NCBI GenBank assembly: GCA_905183005.1
Contig: CAJJDO010000094.1
Location: 141,364 to 205,363 of the forward strand
Direction: 5' to 3'
DNA length: 64,000 nt
From: Paramecium pentaurelia
Lineage: Eukaryota > Ciliophora > Oligohymenophorea > Peniculida > Parameciidae
The notes under the pieces were generated by a model. That model was given only the letters and a program-made list of their open reading frames with translations, was not told where the DNA came from and did not search any database. The translations under genes were made by a program, and so were the position numbers. Shown here one piece after another: positions 23,647 to 35,924 of this stretch; the first letter of the stretch is position 1; each line of letters opens with the position of its first letter.

Positions 23647-25123
23647 TGATAATATATTACTTAGATTAATAATAAATTTTACTTATAAAATTATATGTAA
23701 ATTAATCAATATATAGTGTTGTCTTAATTTAGTATACTTTCTAATAGTTATAAAAATATATAATTATACCATTTATGAAAAAAATATCATTTACAATTTT
23801 GTTGTTTTTAGTATATTCATTCTATTAATTTAGCCAATAGTTGATATGATTTCATATTTTAATTATAATCCAATGAATTTAACTAAATTAGCTCTTATTA
23901 ATTCTTATATATTTTTATTTTTGATGGAGTAAATTCTATATTTAATTTTACTTAATAGATTAATTGTTATCAAAGTTGTATGAATTGGTTTAAANTTATC
24001 ATTCTTAAACTCTCCTTAATATGATTTCCCATCTGGCCATTTGTATACTCCATATCCATGCATAAAACCATTAAGAAATTATCCTTCATACTATCTTCCA
24101 TTAGCCCATATATATGCTCCTTAACCATTAAATTAATTCTATCCCCATTCTCCTTAATATGAAGTTCCATCAGCCCAATAATAATTTCCTTCCCCATGTT
24201 TCATTCCATTTACATAATTACCTTCATATCTTGATCCATCTGGCCACTCTTATTTCCCAAATCCATGTTATACATCTTCTTTCCATTCTCCTTCATACTT
24301 TCCATTCAGTTTATAATAAAAAGTTCCAAATCCCTCTGCTTGCCCTTGATTCCATTCCCCTTCATAAATATCTCCATCAGCATGAGTAAATTTCCCTCTA
24401 CAATGAGGTACATTATTATGAAATTGTCCTTCATACCTTGCTCCATCCGGCCCTTATTATTTTTATAATCTTTTTACATTCTTGTATTCCATGACCTTCT
24501 CGTATTGTACCTTTCCATTATCCTGTATAGAGAACTCCATCTGGAAACTAATAAGTTGGTCGTTCTTCTATTTTATCTTCAATTTCTATTGGAACCTATA
24601 CTTTCTATATTGGAATTGATTATTAGGGTCTATAACTCATTCGTATTGATTAAACAAAGTCTTCAGATGGCCTATCAGTAAATTCAATATTCTCAGTATA
24701 TAAATCATTATTAGTAGTATCAAATATGACTTCTGCTTTTGAACAATGATCTATTGCAGTACATTAATTTCCCATTGATAATATATTACTTAGATTAATA
24801 ATAAATTTTACTTATAAAATTATATGTAAATTAATCAATATATAGTGTTGTCTTAATTTAGTATACTTTCTAATAGTTATAAAAATATATAATTATACCA
24901 TTTATGAAAAAAATATCATTTACAATTTTGTTGTTTTTAGTATATTCATTCTATTAATTTAGCCAATAGTTGATATGATTTCATATTTTAATTATAATCC
25001 AATGAATTTAACTAAATTAGCTCTTATTAATTCTTATATATTTTTATTTTTGATGGAGTAAATTCTATATTTAATTTTACTTAATAGATTAATTGTTATC
25101 AAAGTTGTATGAATTGGTTTAAA
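22867..25123. repeat. perfect 1129-bp tandem duplication with an N at the junction
   Basis: 22867-23994 recurs at 23996-25123 with a constant offset of 1129 bp; every stretch I compared is identical. The only ambiguous base of the window (N, 23995) sits exactly at the junction. The unit contains most of the MORN gene plus 350 bp of its upstream flank. Identity plus the N suggests an assembly artefact (same reads placed twice), but a recent true duplication cannot be excluded. Confidence 0.9.
23996..24775 (-). pseudogene. MORN-repeat gene, second copy lacking its 3' end
   Basis: Identical to the first copy from its ATG (24773-24775) through the repeat YQGEFKND, where the duplication boundary truncates it. 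Across the N the frame remains open into the upstream flank of the first copy. If the duplication is an assembly artefact this copy does not exist; if real, the gene has lost its last two MORN repeats or is fused to the first copy. Confidence 0.6.
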
Positions 25124-25251
25124 ATATAAGAAGCATTAATTCTGTATATATAGTAGTTATTAAGTAGTATTATCATTAGAAAATTAAAAAATTAAGCATT
25201 CTACACAATAGACTAAAATATATATTTATATATTATATAAAAAAATTAAAT

Positions 25252-26245
25252 ATGAATAAACTAAATCGGAATGAGAAACGAAAAATAAAATAGATATATA
25301 GTCTCGCATTGAAATTTGTGGGGATTTTATTAATAGGATTCTTTATGGTTTTATATTATTTTATTGTTTATTCATTTATCTATGACACTATGTTATTATA
25401 TTATTTGGTTTACAGGAATAAAGTATTAATTATTGTATTGATGTTGATTGGATTGATTGAAGGTAAATAGAGAATTGATAATTTAGCATTCAATGTTATA
25501 TTTAATTATGGGTTGGTATTAATAGTGTCTCCAGGATTTACATCAGATATATTTATAAAAAAAGATGATAAAGTAGAGGGTCCATTTATTTATGATCCAA
25601 TAAAATGCTAATTCAATAAATCATAAATAGCAATAAAATTAGATCAAAGTACTTTAAAATATTGTGATAAATGTTGTTTACCAAAACCTTAGAGAACACA
25701 TCATTGCAGTATATGTAATAAATGTGTATTGAAAATGGATCATCATTGTCCATGGGTTGGATAATGTGTTGGACATTAGAATCATCGATACTTTATTTTG
25801 TTCTTAACTCATATTGTGATAGGAACATTTTACATTTCAATTTTGAATTTAAATATAGTAATGAGGTATTGGTTTAACTGGAGATAGCAATCAATTTCAA
25901 GAGTACAGAGTTTAACAATCAAAAGCATTTTCATTAGTATGGCCCTTAAATATTTCTTTGTTTTTCATGTTATCAGCTTTTTCAGGTTGGAATTGGTATT
26001 TGGCAATGAAAGGAATGACTACATTAGAATTTTGGGATAAGAATGATGCATTTAAAAAGAGTAAAAGAATACAAAATTTATAATAAATCTTTGGAAAAGT
26101 TAAAAATTGGATTGAAATATTATCACCAAGTGTTAGAGATTTACCATCAAATGGAGTAATATGGTATGATACTTAAATTGAACACTTAAATGTCTTAAAT
26201 GAATTATAGTAAGAAGAGGAAGATGATGAAGAAATGATTAATTGA
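25252..26245 (+). CDS. DHHC palmitoyltransferase
   Basis: 323 aa with one 22-nt intron. Protein S-acyltransferase, four-pass membrane protein acting on Golgi/plasma membrane or vesicles. Two hydrophobic segments near residues 20-45 and 56-70, then the Cys-rich domain: YCDKCCLPKPQRTHHCSIC, CVLKMDHHCPWVGQCVG (DHHC at ~163-166), NHRYF, then membrane segments FILFLTHIVIGTFYISIL and SLFFMLSAFSGWNWYLA, and the family's TTxE motif as GMTTLEFW. C-terminal tail is acidic (QQEEEDDEE). All catalytic residues are present. Tandem with, and 41 bp before, the RBBP4 gene. Confidence 0.93.
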
Positions 26246-26286
26246 TTTTATAATGAAAGTTAATTAATTTAATTTTTGGAGCGAAA

Positions 26287-27610
26287 ATGGCAGCAAATTA
26301 AGATTAGATATTTGATGAATAATCTTAAGAAGCTACAATTAATGAAGAATATAAAATATGGAAAAAGAATGCTCCATTTCTATATGATTTAGCAATTAGT
26401 CATCCAGTTGAGTGGCCATCTTTGACAGTATAATGGCTTCCAAAAAAGGAAACACCACCAGGTTAAGATTATTCAATTCATAAATTGATAATTGGAACAA
26501 ATACTGGAGATAATGAGATGAATTCATTGATGATTGCTAAAGTATAGAAAACTAATAAATATTTAAGGTACGATTGCCAAGAGATTCTGATGTATAATAA
26601 GACCCTTCAGAATATAAATAGAATGAACCAAGTGGTATAGGTAAAGCTACTGGAGAGAGTAGAATAGAAATTGATGTAAGAATAAACCATGAAGGAGAAG
26701 TAAATAGAGCAAGATACATGCCATAAAAATCAAATATTATTGCCACTTTCACAACAAAAGGAGAAATTCATATTTTTGATTATATAAAGCATCCCTCATA
26801 GCCATCCAATAATTTAGTAAAACCTGATTTGAAATTAGTAGGACATTAAAAAGAAGGGTATATAATATATCAAATTTATTATAGATTTGGTATGTCTTGG
26901 AGTGAATAGAAATTAGGACATTTGTTAACAGGAGATTATGATGGTAAATTATGTATTTGGGATGTTGAAACTAATGCACCAGAACCAAAATAAACATTTT
27001 AAGCAAATAATTTATAAATTGAAGATGTATGTTGGCATAGATATCATCCAGATATATTTGGTTCATGTGGAGATGATAGACATGTGAGAATGTAATAATA
27101 ATAATTATTTAAAAATAGTTGGGATACTCGTAAACCATAACCATTAAGTGATATTTAAACACATGCTGGTGATATATATTGTTTAGATTTTAATCCATTT
27201 AATGAATACTTTTTTATTACTGGATCAGAAGATAAGAGAATCAATTTATTTGATATGAGAAATACTGAAAAACCCCTTCATACTTTTGAAAGTCATGGTG
27301 ATTAAATTTTATCTTTGAAATGGTCACCACATAATATGAAAATATTTGTTAGTAGTTCAGCTGATAGAAGATGTATGATTTGGGATTTTGGTAGATGTGG
27401 AAGATCATAAACACCAGAAGAAGCATAAGATGGACCACCTGAATTATTGGTAATATTAATATTAATAAAATATAGTTTGTTCATGGAGGACACAGATCTA
27501 AGGTTTCTGATTTAGATTGGAATCTTAATGAAAAATATATCATTTCTAGTGTTGAAGATAATAATATTTTATAAGTTTGGTAATTGGGAGCGCATATTTA
27601 TTAAGAATGA
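26287..27610 (+). CDS. RBBP4/RbAp48/MSI1 histone-binding WD40 protein
   Basis: 405 aa after four introns (26, 27, 27, 26 nt), typical family length. N-terminal helix EYKIWKKNAPFLYDLAISH then HPVEWPSLTVQWLP is nearly identical to RBBP4 signatures. WD repeats: GHLLTGDYDGKLCIWD, HPDIFGSCGDDRHVR, GDIYCLDFNPFNEYFFITGSED, GDQILSLKWSPHNMKIFVSSSADRRCMIWD, GHRSKVSDLDWN. Contains the acidic loop EAQDGPPELL. Histone H3/H4 chaperone found in CAF-1, deacetylase and Polycomb-type complexes; in Paramecium a CAF-1-like protein of this family (PtCAF-1) has been linked to RNA-guided DNA elimination. Which paralogue this is cannot be told here. Confidence 0.93.
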
Positions 27611-27633
27611 TTTTATATATATATATATATATA

Positions 27634-30066
27634 TCAGTATTATTATTAAATTTTTTGTTGTTAAGCCAATCTACCTGTGGGAGGTTTTTAATCTAAAGGA
27701 TTTAAATTTGAAACTAAAATATTAAATTTATATTATTACTTTTTTTAACTAAAGGAGGAGTAATTTGAGAAGTATTTTAATTATTGTTTTAATTATTATT
27801 AATAATTATTGCTTCACATTAATTATTAAGATTAGGAACTGGATTGCCTCTGTTATCAATAGGATTTAGAATAATCTTTTAATTGACTCTTTTTTATAAC
27901 TATTATTATTATTGCAATTCATCTTTTTAATTTTTATTTGTTTTTCCTTCATAAATTTCTAAAAGTTATTAATTTAATTTAGTTTTCTCTACAATGCTTA
28001 ATCCCTTATTATCTGTGTTACCATTCATTCTTGGTTATGATTCTCCTACTTTGATTACATATTTATACCTTTCCTCTATCTACCAGGTGATTAATTTCTA
28101 TTATTTTCTACATCTCTATAACTTGATGGTAATGGCCTATGATGTATTTCAACATGTCTATCTTATTTTTCTACATCAATTAAATCCATAGCTTTTTAAT
28201 AAGGCAGATTAGGAAAGTTGACTTTCTTAGCTTTAATATTAAATGGAGGTATTTTATATTCTTCTAAATCATCATTCCATTCACAACAATTAGTAATTTT
28301 TTCAATATCTTCTTGTAATAGAATCATTCTCAAAATTCCAGTAACCAATTTAATTTCTTTTGATTATGATCTAATAGTATCTAAAAACTCTTCTTTATCA
28401 TATTCAAAATCTTATTTCATTTCATCTTATTCTTTTTATTACTGTTCATATTTATTTTTTAAATATTTAACCTATTTTCTTAATTTTTCAACTTCATCTT
28501 AAACATTATTATATTTATTTTCAATTTCAAGCATTTCCTTTTCTTTTTATTCTTATTGAATTATCAATTATTCATGTTCCTTTTTTTATTATTCTATAGC
28601 TTATTACATTTTCTTATATTTATTTTTATCATCATCTGTTCCTTTACCACCTTTGATCATCATTTATTCCTTCTCTTTTAATAATTCTTCTAATCTCTAT
28701 CTTGCTAATCTCTCTTATTCAGCTTATTCACTTTTTTATTTCATTTCATTTTCATATCTTTATTTCTCCTATAATAATTAATTATTAATCTCTTTGAATT
28801 AATTTATTTATTCATGATGATTATTATTATTAATATTATTTAATTTTCCATTATTATCAACATTCTAACGATCTCCATTGTCTTAATTTTATTTCATTAA
28901 TAATTCTCTTAGTTTTTTAATTTCTTCAGCTTATTCCTTTAATAAAGCATCTTTGGGATCTTCATTTACTTTGGGTTGATTCTTAATCATTTTTGCTCTA
29001 GAAGCATATCTTAAACTTGACAATGTCTCTTCATAATTAAAATCAGATGGAGAAATGGCAGTAATCATTATAGTCTTAGTATTACCACCTAATGAATCCT
29101 ATAATAATCTAGTTAATTTAGAATCCCTGTATGGTATATGTTATGTTTTACCATCAACTAAAGCTGAAATCACATTTCCTAATGCAGATAATGATAAATT
29201 AATTTTAGTTGCTTCTTTTAATCTATCTCCTGTAGCTTAAGTTTTAGATTATCTTTCACTCCCTGCTAAATCTACTAAGTTCAATTTTCCAGCAGTAATA
29301 CGTTCATTTCCTTTTTCATCATTCATTGAACATTCAATATAAACTGTAAAAATACAATGACTTCTACTTGATTCCTTATTCATTGCTGTAGCTCCAACTG
29401 ATCTATTCTATGCTCCTAATACCATATATTTGTCCATCTCTTACAATGTTTTCACAATTGGAATATTCAAATCCTTAACAAATATTCCTTATTATCCTTC
29501 TTTTAATTCATATCTTTATTTAACATCTTTACTTAATAAATCATGTATTTCTTCATTGTAAATTTCAATATATGAACATCTCAATAAAAATTTCTTATTT
29601 GAATCAGAATTATTATTGATAATATTGATTATCTATTCAAATGTTCTTGGTATAATACCTTTCATGTTATCCTAAGATTTATGTGATTGAATATACATTT
29701 TATGGATCTCCAATCATTGTGAATGTCTTACCACAACCTATAGGATAATTCATATAGTATACCAGTTTAACCATAGGCAAAGATGGTTCCGTTATATCCT
29801 TCAGCCACAGATTCTACCAAATTAAATGCAGTTTATTAATATATTTAAAGTTAAGGTGTATCTGGTCCAAATACATAATCATAGGTAAATTGTTTTTGAT
29901 CATTATCTTAATTCTAGTAATACAATAAATTTTGCATTAATACTCTAAAGAGTTCTACAGAATTTGTACTTTCATTTGCATTTACACATGGTTTACTACC
30001 ATTGTCTCTTTCTTTCTAATTAAATGGTCTGACTCTAACTATAACCTTCACACATTCAGCTGGCAT
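27634..30066 (-). CDS. kinesin motor protein, kinesin-2-like
   Basis: About 785 aa. N-terminal motor domain: ECVKVIVRVRPFNQKER, FTYDYVFGPDTPQ, NGTIFAYGQTGCGKTFTM (P-loop, split by a 25-nt intron), ESSRSHCIFTVYIE (switch I), NLVDLAGSER (switch II), LTRLLQDSLGGNTKT. Neck ASRAKMIKNQPKVNEDPKDA is the typical start of kinesin-2 (KIF3/KIF17/OSM-3). A long coiled coil follows, then a tail with Asn/Gln-rich sequence. Kinesin-2 motors drive anterograde intraflagellar transport. The 3' end requires a 26-nt intron and ends KPPTGRLAQQQK. At least one further intron remains unresolved. Ends 23 bp from the convergent RBBP4 stop, across a TA repeat; divergent from PP2C by 42 bp. Confidence 0.9.
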
Positions 30067-30108
30067 GATAATATTGTTATAACGATTGTAAAATTAATTA
30101 AAATAATA

Positions 30109-31429
30109 ATGCAACCTTAATGGTCTTCTTTCGCAAAATTACAAAGAGACTATGGTCTGATGCCTGTAGGGATGTATTCTCCATAAAAAGCGAATTTATA
30201 GAGATTATTGCCTAGATATCCTGAAAGTGTTGATGTAGGTCCTACAAGTAGTAAGTTTTAAGGGAATGTATCATTGCCTGCTTTACCTCCTTTGAAAAAG
30301 TTGAGTAAGATAGAGTAGACAGTATTGATTTATAAGGGAAAAGTGAATAAATTGCCTTCTCTTCAATTAAGTGATTAATAATTATAAAGGAAAAAATAAA
30401 TATCAGAGACAGATGGTATTAGGAAATCAATTACACCAGAGAGGAGATAAGGAAAAAGAAATTCAGTTTAATTTGCAATGAGAACTAAGGCTGGTTGTTA
30501 GCCTAATAAGGCAACAAAAATAAATTAAGATGCAGCTATTTTATGTCCAAAGAATTTAGAAAAGTTTAAAATATTCTTATTAATAGTATGGGTTATAAGT
30601 TCTTTGCAGTCTGTGATGGACATGGATAATATGGTCATATGGTTTCTAATTAGATCAAATAATAATTGCCAAAACATTTAGGAAAATAATTGAAAGAAAC
30701 AAATGATTTGGATGATCAAATTTCAAAGGCTTTTGCAATTACAAACAAAGAATTGTGGAATTCAGAAATTGATACAAACTTATCTGGATCAACAACTGTA
30801 TCTTTACTAATAAAAAAAGATATGGTAATTAATTTAAATGATATAGATATACTCTGCAAATGTTGGTGATTCTAGAGCCATTATGTGTAGATTTGATAAT
30901 GGATGGAAAGTAGTGGAATTGAGTAAAGATCAAAAACCAGATGATCCATAAGAAAAAATTAGAATTTTAGATGCAGGAGGAAGAGTTGAATAATAAAAGG
31001 GTTGTGAATCTATTGTTATCTTTAGATTTTCATGGAAATGGTGTAGGACCATTTAGAGTTTGGTTATCTTATATTTAAGCTCCTGGATTGGCAATGACTA
31101 GGTCTTTTGGTGATAAAGTAGGTGCTTAAGCTGGAGTTATTGCTGAACCTGAAATCAAACAATTCTCTATTAGTGCATAAGATCAATTTATTGTAATTGC
31201 ATCTGATGGAGTTTGGGAATATATGAGTAATGAAGAGGTACTTTAGTAATTAATTAGGTAATGAATATTGTAATTCCATTTTTGGAAAAAGATAATCTTG
31301 ATCAAGCAGCTGAACGTATTATAATTGAAGCCACGTAGGCATGGCGTAGAGTATATGTTTTTTACTTATTTGAAGAACAGTTTAGCAAGGGACGATATTA
31401 CTTGTATAGTTATATTCTTATAAAAATGA
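30109..31429 (+). CDS. PP2C-family protein phosphatase
   Basis: About 410 aa. A ~145-residue basic N-terminal extension (MQPWSSFAKLQRDYGLMPVG) precedes the PP2C domain: GYKFFAVCDGHGQYGHMVS (metal-binding DGHG), LSGSTTVSLL, YSANVGDSRAIMC, DQKPDDPQEKIRI, GNGVGPFRVW, PGLAMTRSFGDKVGAQAGV, FIVIASDGVWEYMSNEEV, and final ARDDITCIVIF. Several short introns (for example 23 nt before MGYKFF) are needed. Both metal-binding Asp sets are visible. Related to, but clearly distinct from, the PP2C at 1196-2530. Confidence 0.88.
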
Positions 31430-31462
31430 AAATTTTATTAATTACAAAATATCAAAGCATTA

Positions 31463-32300
31463 ATGTCTCAAGATCTTTTCCCTAATGAACCAAATCTTAA
31501 TACTGCTAATGAGGTTGAATAATATATAAAAACACTTTTGCAATATCAAGATTCATGCGAGAAATCTGCAGAATATATGCAGGCAGATGCTGCTCAAAAA
31601 AGAATAGTGGAGTTGAAAAAATAATTGGTATAAAGAAGGAGAAAAGAAATGCAATAGGCCCATAATTAATAAGAGTAAGAAATTGAAAGAGCTCATCTTG
31701 AAGAATATAATTAATTCAATCAATTCTGGGATGAGAAGATGTAAAAATTTAATGATGAAGCTTCAGCTGTAGAATCAGAATTATTAAACAAATAATAAAA
31801 TGAATTTAATAAAGTCTCTGAGGAATTAGAAAGAACTATTCCTTCAAGGCCAAAAGAATCTTCTGATGTTCTTAATCTCAAAAAAAGAGAAGAATATTTA
31901 GCTAAACAAAAGAAGTATACATTTATTTAATTTTTTGTTATGTTGAGGCATAGAAAATCAAAGAACAGAGAGTCTAAATAGAAGAAGTTGACTATTAGAA
32001 ATACTAAATAGAAAGGACTTATAAAATAAACACTTAATTGAAACAATTAAAAATGAGACATAGAAATGAAATCAATGCTCTTCAATAAAGAATTAAAGGA
32101 GGATAAGATGAATAAAAAAAAAATCGTAGTCTCGACCTAGAAAAGTACAGTTACATCTTATTATATATAGATTATTATAAAAATATCAAAATATCAAAAA
32201 AGAACTGGAAATCAAATAAAAGATGGACAGATTAGCATTTGAAGGATAATTCACTAATAAAGGTAGTTCCAATCAAAGTGTTTATATGAGTTAAATGTGA
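31463..32300 (+). CDS. coiled-coil protein
   Basis: About 264 aa. Helical and charged throughout: QYIKTLLQYQDSCEK, AQKRIVELKKQLV, HLEEYNQFNQFWDEKM, then SSDVLNLKKREEYLAKQKK, a pattern (short PSR..L..L.KRE..LAKQK) recalling conserved ciliary coiled-coil proteins, and KQLKMRHRNEINALQQRIKGG. The junction near 31915-31960 is uncertain: a canonical 33-nt intron does not give the open frame that follows; a 17-nt GT..AG segment does. A 26-nt intron near 32150 fits well. Function unknown; structural role inferred. Confidence 0.65.
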
Positions 32301-32380
32301 TTCTGTAAATTCATAAAGCAAATTATAAATAGCAATTTTCTAATTATTTATATATTAATTTTAAATAAAAATTCAACAAA

Positions 32381-33453
32381 ATGACAGACACAGGTTTTGA
32401 ATGCTCCCTTTGTATAAAATTAGCTATCAAAGCTTAAATATGTGAAAAGTGTGGTTCTATGTATTGTAAGAAGTGTCTACAAGAAATATTTGGTAAAAAC
32501 TATGAATGTGTTTAATGCCAATCCAAATAGTTTAGATCTATTAAAAAGTCAGCTTTACAAGAAGCTTATGATGAAATTCTCATTAAATCATAAATAATCT
32601 AACCTAAAAAAATTGAAAAGCCTCCCCCTAAGCAACCTGTAATAGAATAAAGAACACAACAAATATATTTAAATGAGAAATGTATAAATTTTGAGATGTG
32701 TCAAAACAATATTAATTCAATATTTATAAATGAAAAAGTATGTAGTCTTGAATGTCTATATTTCAATAAAATATAACCTCTACTTGAATAATAAGATTTT
32801 ACAAAAATTAGAAAAGAAATTATTAATTTAGAATAATCTATTAAAAATAAAGAACCAATATAAATATTTAAAAAGATACCTTTATCCTTATCATTTAATC
32901 AAGTTGGGGTTTCTAACTTCAATTTTGATAGATGTGGTTAAGGAATCACAATTAAACAATCAACTATTATTTTATAAGAAGATGAATATACATTTAAAAC
33001 AGTCACTTCTTCTGTTGGTTTCTAATAAGGAATTCATTTTTGGAAAATTATACCATTGGCTATGACAAAAAATGAAATGAAAATTGGTATTTCAACATCA
33101 GATAAATATGATCTCAAAACAGCTTTTTCTGATTACAATTTTGGATATGCTTATTACACAGTAGGTTAATTTAGAAATGGAAGCAATTCTAATGTAATTA
33201 CTGTAATTCAATTTAGGGTTTTGAATATGGTGTTAAATTTAAAAATAATGGAGAACTTGGAATATTATTAGATATGAATAGAGGAGTCCTGGCATTTTCA
33301 TATAATGGCAATTTTTTAGGCAAAGCCATATCTTCAGAATTACTTAAAAAAGGTCCTATTTATCCCTGTGTTGCCTTACTTCATCAAGCTGGGTTTGAAT
33401 TTAAATGTGGTATACCTATTCCGTAAAATATACTTGAATAGTTTTAAAAATGA
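32381..33453 (+). CDS. zinc finger-SPRY (B30.2) protein
   Basis: 349 aa with one 23-nt intron. N-terminal Cys-rich finger (residues ~8-47): CSLC, CEKCGSMYCKKC, CVQC, a RING/B-box-like set of Cys pairs. A proline/lysine linker and a second Cys cluster (CINFEMCQNN..CSLECL) follow, then a coiled stretch and a C-terminal SPRY domain (~190-345): FKTVTSSVGFQQGIHFWK, MKIGISTSDKYD, FGYAYYTVGQFRNG, GILLDMNRGVLAFSYNGNFLG, IYPCVALLHQAG. Architecture resembles TRIM-type E3 ligases, but the finger lacks an evident His and may not be a true RING, so ubiquitin ligase activity is uncertain. Confidence 0.8.
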
Positions 33454-33500
33454 ATCATATTATATATATATATATATATAGATATATATATAGAATTAAT
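33454..33500. repeat. TA microsatellite between convergent genes
   Basis: Alternating TA run (about 33461-33491) filling the 47-bp gap between the convergent SPRY and PH-domain genes. Confidence 0.6.
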
Positions 33501-35586
33501 TCATTTAATTAATTAAGTCAAATATTATATTTATATGGAATCCAAGGGATGATTATCTTTACTCAACTTAGCCTTATTTTTCACAAAAACTCTACTTGGA
33601 GATTAAAATGTCTTATCTAATTATAAAGTTAAATGAGATGATTATCTTGAATTAGTAGTTTTTGGAGATGGTAATCCTAAAAATTAGATTTTATTTAATA
33701 CTTGATACTATATTACATAATATTGTTTATTAATCCTTAAACAATTATTCAAATTATTCTTTATATTATTTTTAAAAGAAATTAGCTTTTTGTCTAATTA
33801 AATTGATTAAATTATCCAATTAAGATTATGATTCTCCATAAGCTTTTTCACACAATTTATAATACAATCCTTGAATAGTAATATTAATATCAGATGATAA
33901 ATCATCTGGACAAATGTAATAACAAATGTAAGAAATCATTTAAACATAAAAATTCATCCAATTTTATTCTTCTTTTAACATTTAACTAAAATAATTATAA
34001 TAATGTTTACTTTTTTAATTCCTTTATTTTAGTATGTATAGTATCTTTTAATTTATCATTTTCAGTTTATAATCTTCTAGTTTCAATATTTAAAGTATTT
34101 TAATTATTATTACACATTAATTTAGGTATTTCTTATTGTAATTTTTACATATCCTAAACTAAATTAGAAAACTACTATTCTTTAAATTCTAAAATTTAAT
34201 TCACATCTTATAATTTAGTTTATAATAGATTATTTATATTTTCTAATTCAATTATATACATTTCTTATTCATGTAAATCTAATTGTGATTATTATAATTA
34301 ATTTGCTATTGAAGATTTCTCTTCCTGTAATTCTTTAATGAATTATCTTAATTCTAATTCATTACTATGTTATCTATCATATAGAGTAGAAAGCTTTTTT
34401 AAATTTTTGATATTTTCTTCATGATAATCTTATGGTTAATATTCATATTATGATTCATTATGAATACTTTGATCTCCATTCATACCAATTATATCTTTTA
34501 TTATTTGATATAATTAAACTTATTAAGGATTAGTTGAAGTCTTAATTTATAATTATCTTTAAGTGTAATATTCTTATAATTATTCTATTCTACTTTCTAA
34601 ATAATCATTTTCTAATTGCAATTCTTTTATTTATTTTTTCTACATTTTATTTTCTTTATTCATATCTTCCAATTATAATTTACTCTAAAAAGCATAATGT
34701 TAAGATTTCTTTTTAATTGTTTTAGTTTTCTCTCTCTCTTATTTCAAGAGTGTTGAAGTAGTTGAAATAAAACTTTATTGTAATTTATCTATTGTTTCTA
34801 AGAAATTCTTTTTGGATCCCTCTAAATTCTAGTTTCATAAATTAATATAAAATACTTTTCTTATTAAATTAATATCCATACAATATTGTTCAATTATATA
34901 TTAATTTTAGTTTTTAATGTTTCTTTCCTTGTTTATTAATAAATTCAAAATTTTAGCATATAATAATTAATCTTCTTTATTCTCTGCAAGTAATTCTAAT
35001 CTAATACCATTTTTTGCTTCAATTGCTAAAAAACAATCTTATTCAGCATTTGGAGGTAAAACAAAATTCTTTTTAATTAATTTATATCTATATTATAAAA
35101 GATATATCTTTACTTATTATAATTTGTATGAATCTATATAATAGAATCTATAGGGATAGTTTATTTGGCTGTTGGAAATTTAGTAGAATTTGATTTCCAA
35201 CATATTGAATCTAAAAAAGAACAATAAAATATCATTCTTTAATCCCATTTCTTACAATTTGAACGAGAAAACTTTATGAATTATGTACCCTTCATAAGTT
35301 ATTAAAATTCTTTAAATTTCGCTTCTGTTTTTTATTGCAAATTCATACAAACATCAAATTAAGTTGCAATCTAAACTATTTAATTATCAATATCTTTTAT
35401 TTCTAATCATAATTTATAAATTGAACCTTTTTCAAGTTTTTAAACAATCAAATTATCAATCTTATATTCTTATTGCCATTAACGCAAATCATTTTCCAAT
35501 GATTATTCTAGAATACTACTACGATCTAAACATTAAGAATCAATTGAAAAATCATTAACAACTTTTATTTCTGAGATTTTGGACAT
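33501..35586 (-). CDS. PH-like domain plus coiled-coil protein
   Basis: About 670 aa. After ~90 helical residues comes a pleckstrin-homology-like region (residues ~95-205): TQFIKFSRSNCKKWDQRM, FYCSFLDSICWKSN, TIPIDSIIQIHTNYNK, NFVLPPNAEQDCFLAIEAK, RLELLAENKEDQLLYAKILN (the final Trp-like helix position of PH domains). The rest is long coiled coil (KQIKELQLENDYLESRIEQL, SNELELRQFIKELQEE). Ends SPSRVFVKNKAKLSKDN. Introns of 24 and 26 nt fit in the 5' part; one more remains unresolved. Likely a membrane- or cytoskeleton-tethering protein. The PH call is from pattern only. Confidence 0.6.
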
Positions 35587-35924
35587 TTCTCAAATTATTC
35601 TTAATTTAATACTCTAATCCGAAGTTTATGATTTAGTGTGGGTGGAATCTATGATTGTATCATCTTTATATCTAATTGCTTAATGTCGATATAAATTATG
35701 CTATTTGTTGGGACATCTCTGTTAGTTCATCTTTAAATTTTGAATTTAACGAATATTATCTATAATACTTTATTAAAACACAAATAATTAAGATCAAAAA
35801 AATATTTCAAATGAAACTAAAAAAAATCATTCATTTATAAATCACTATAAGATTTTACTATTTTATTTTATGGTAACATAAAAAGAATAGAAAAAATGAT
35901 AAATTTTGTATTAAATTATGGATT
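35587..35924. other. intergenic region
   Basis: 338 bp between two minus-strand genes with stops in all frames. Nothing recognisable. Confidence 0.5.
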
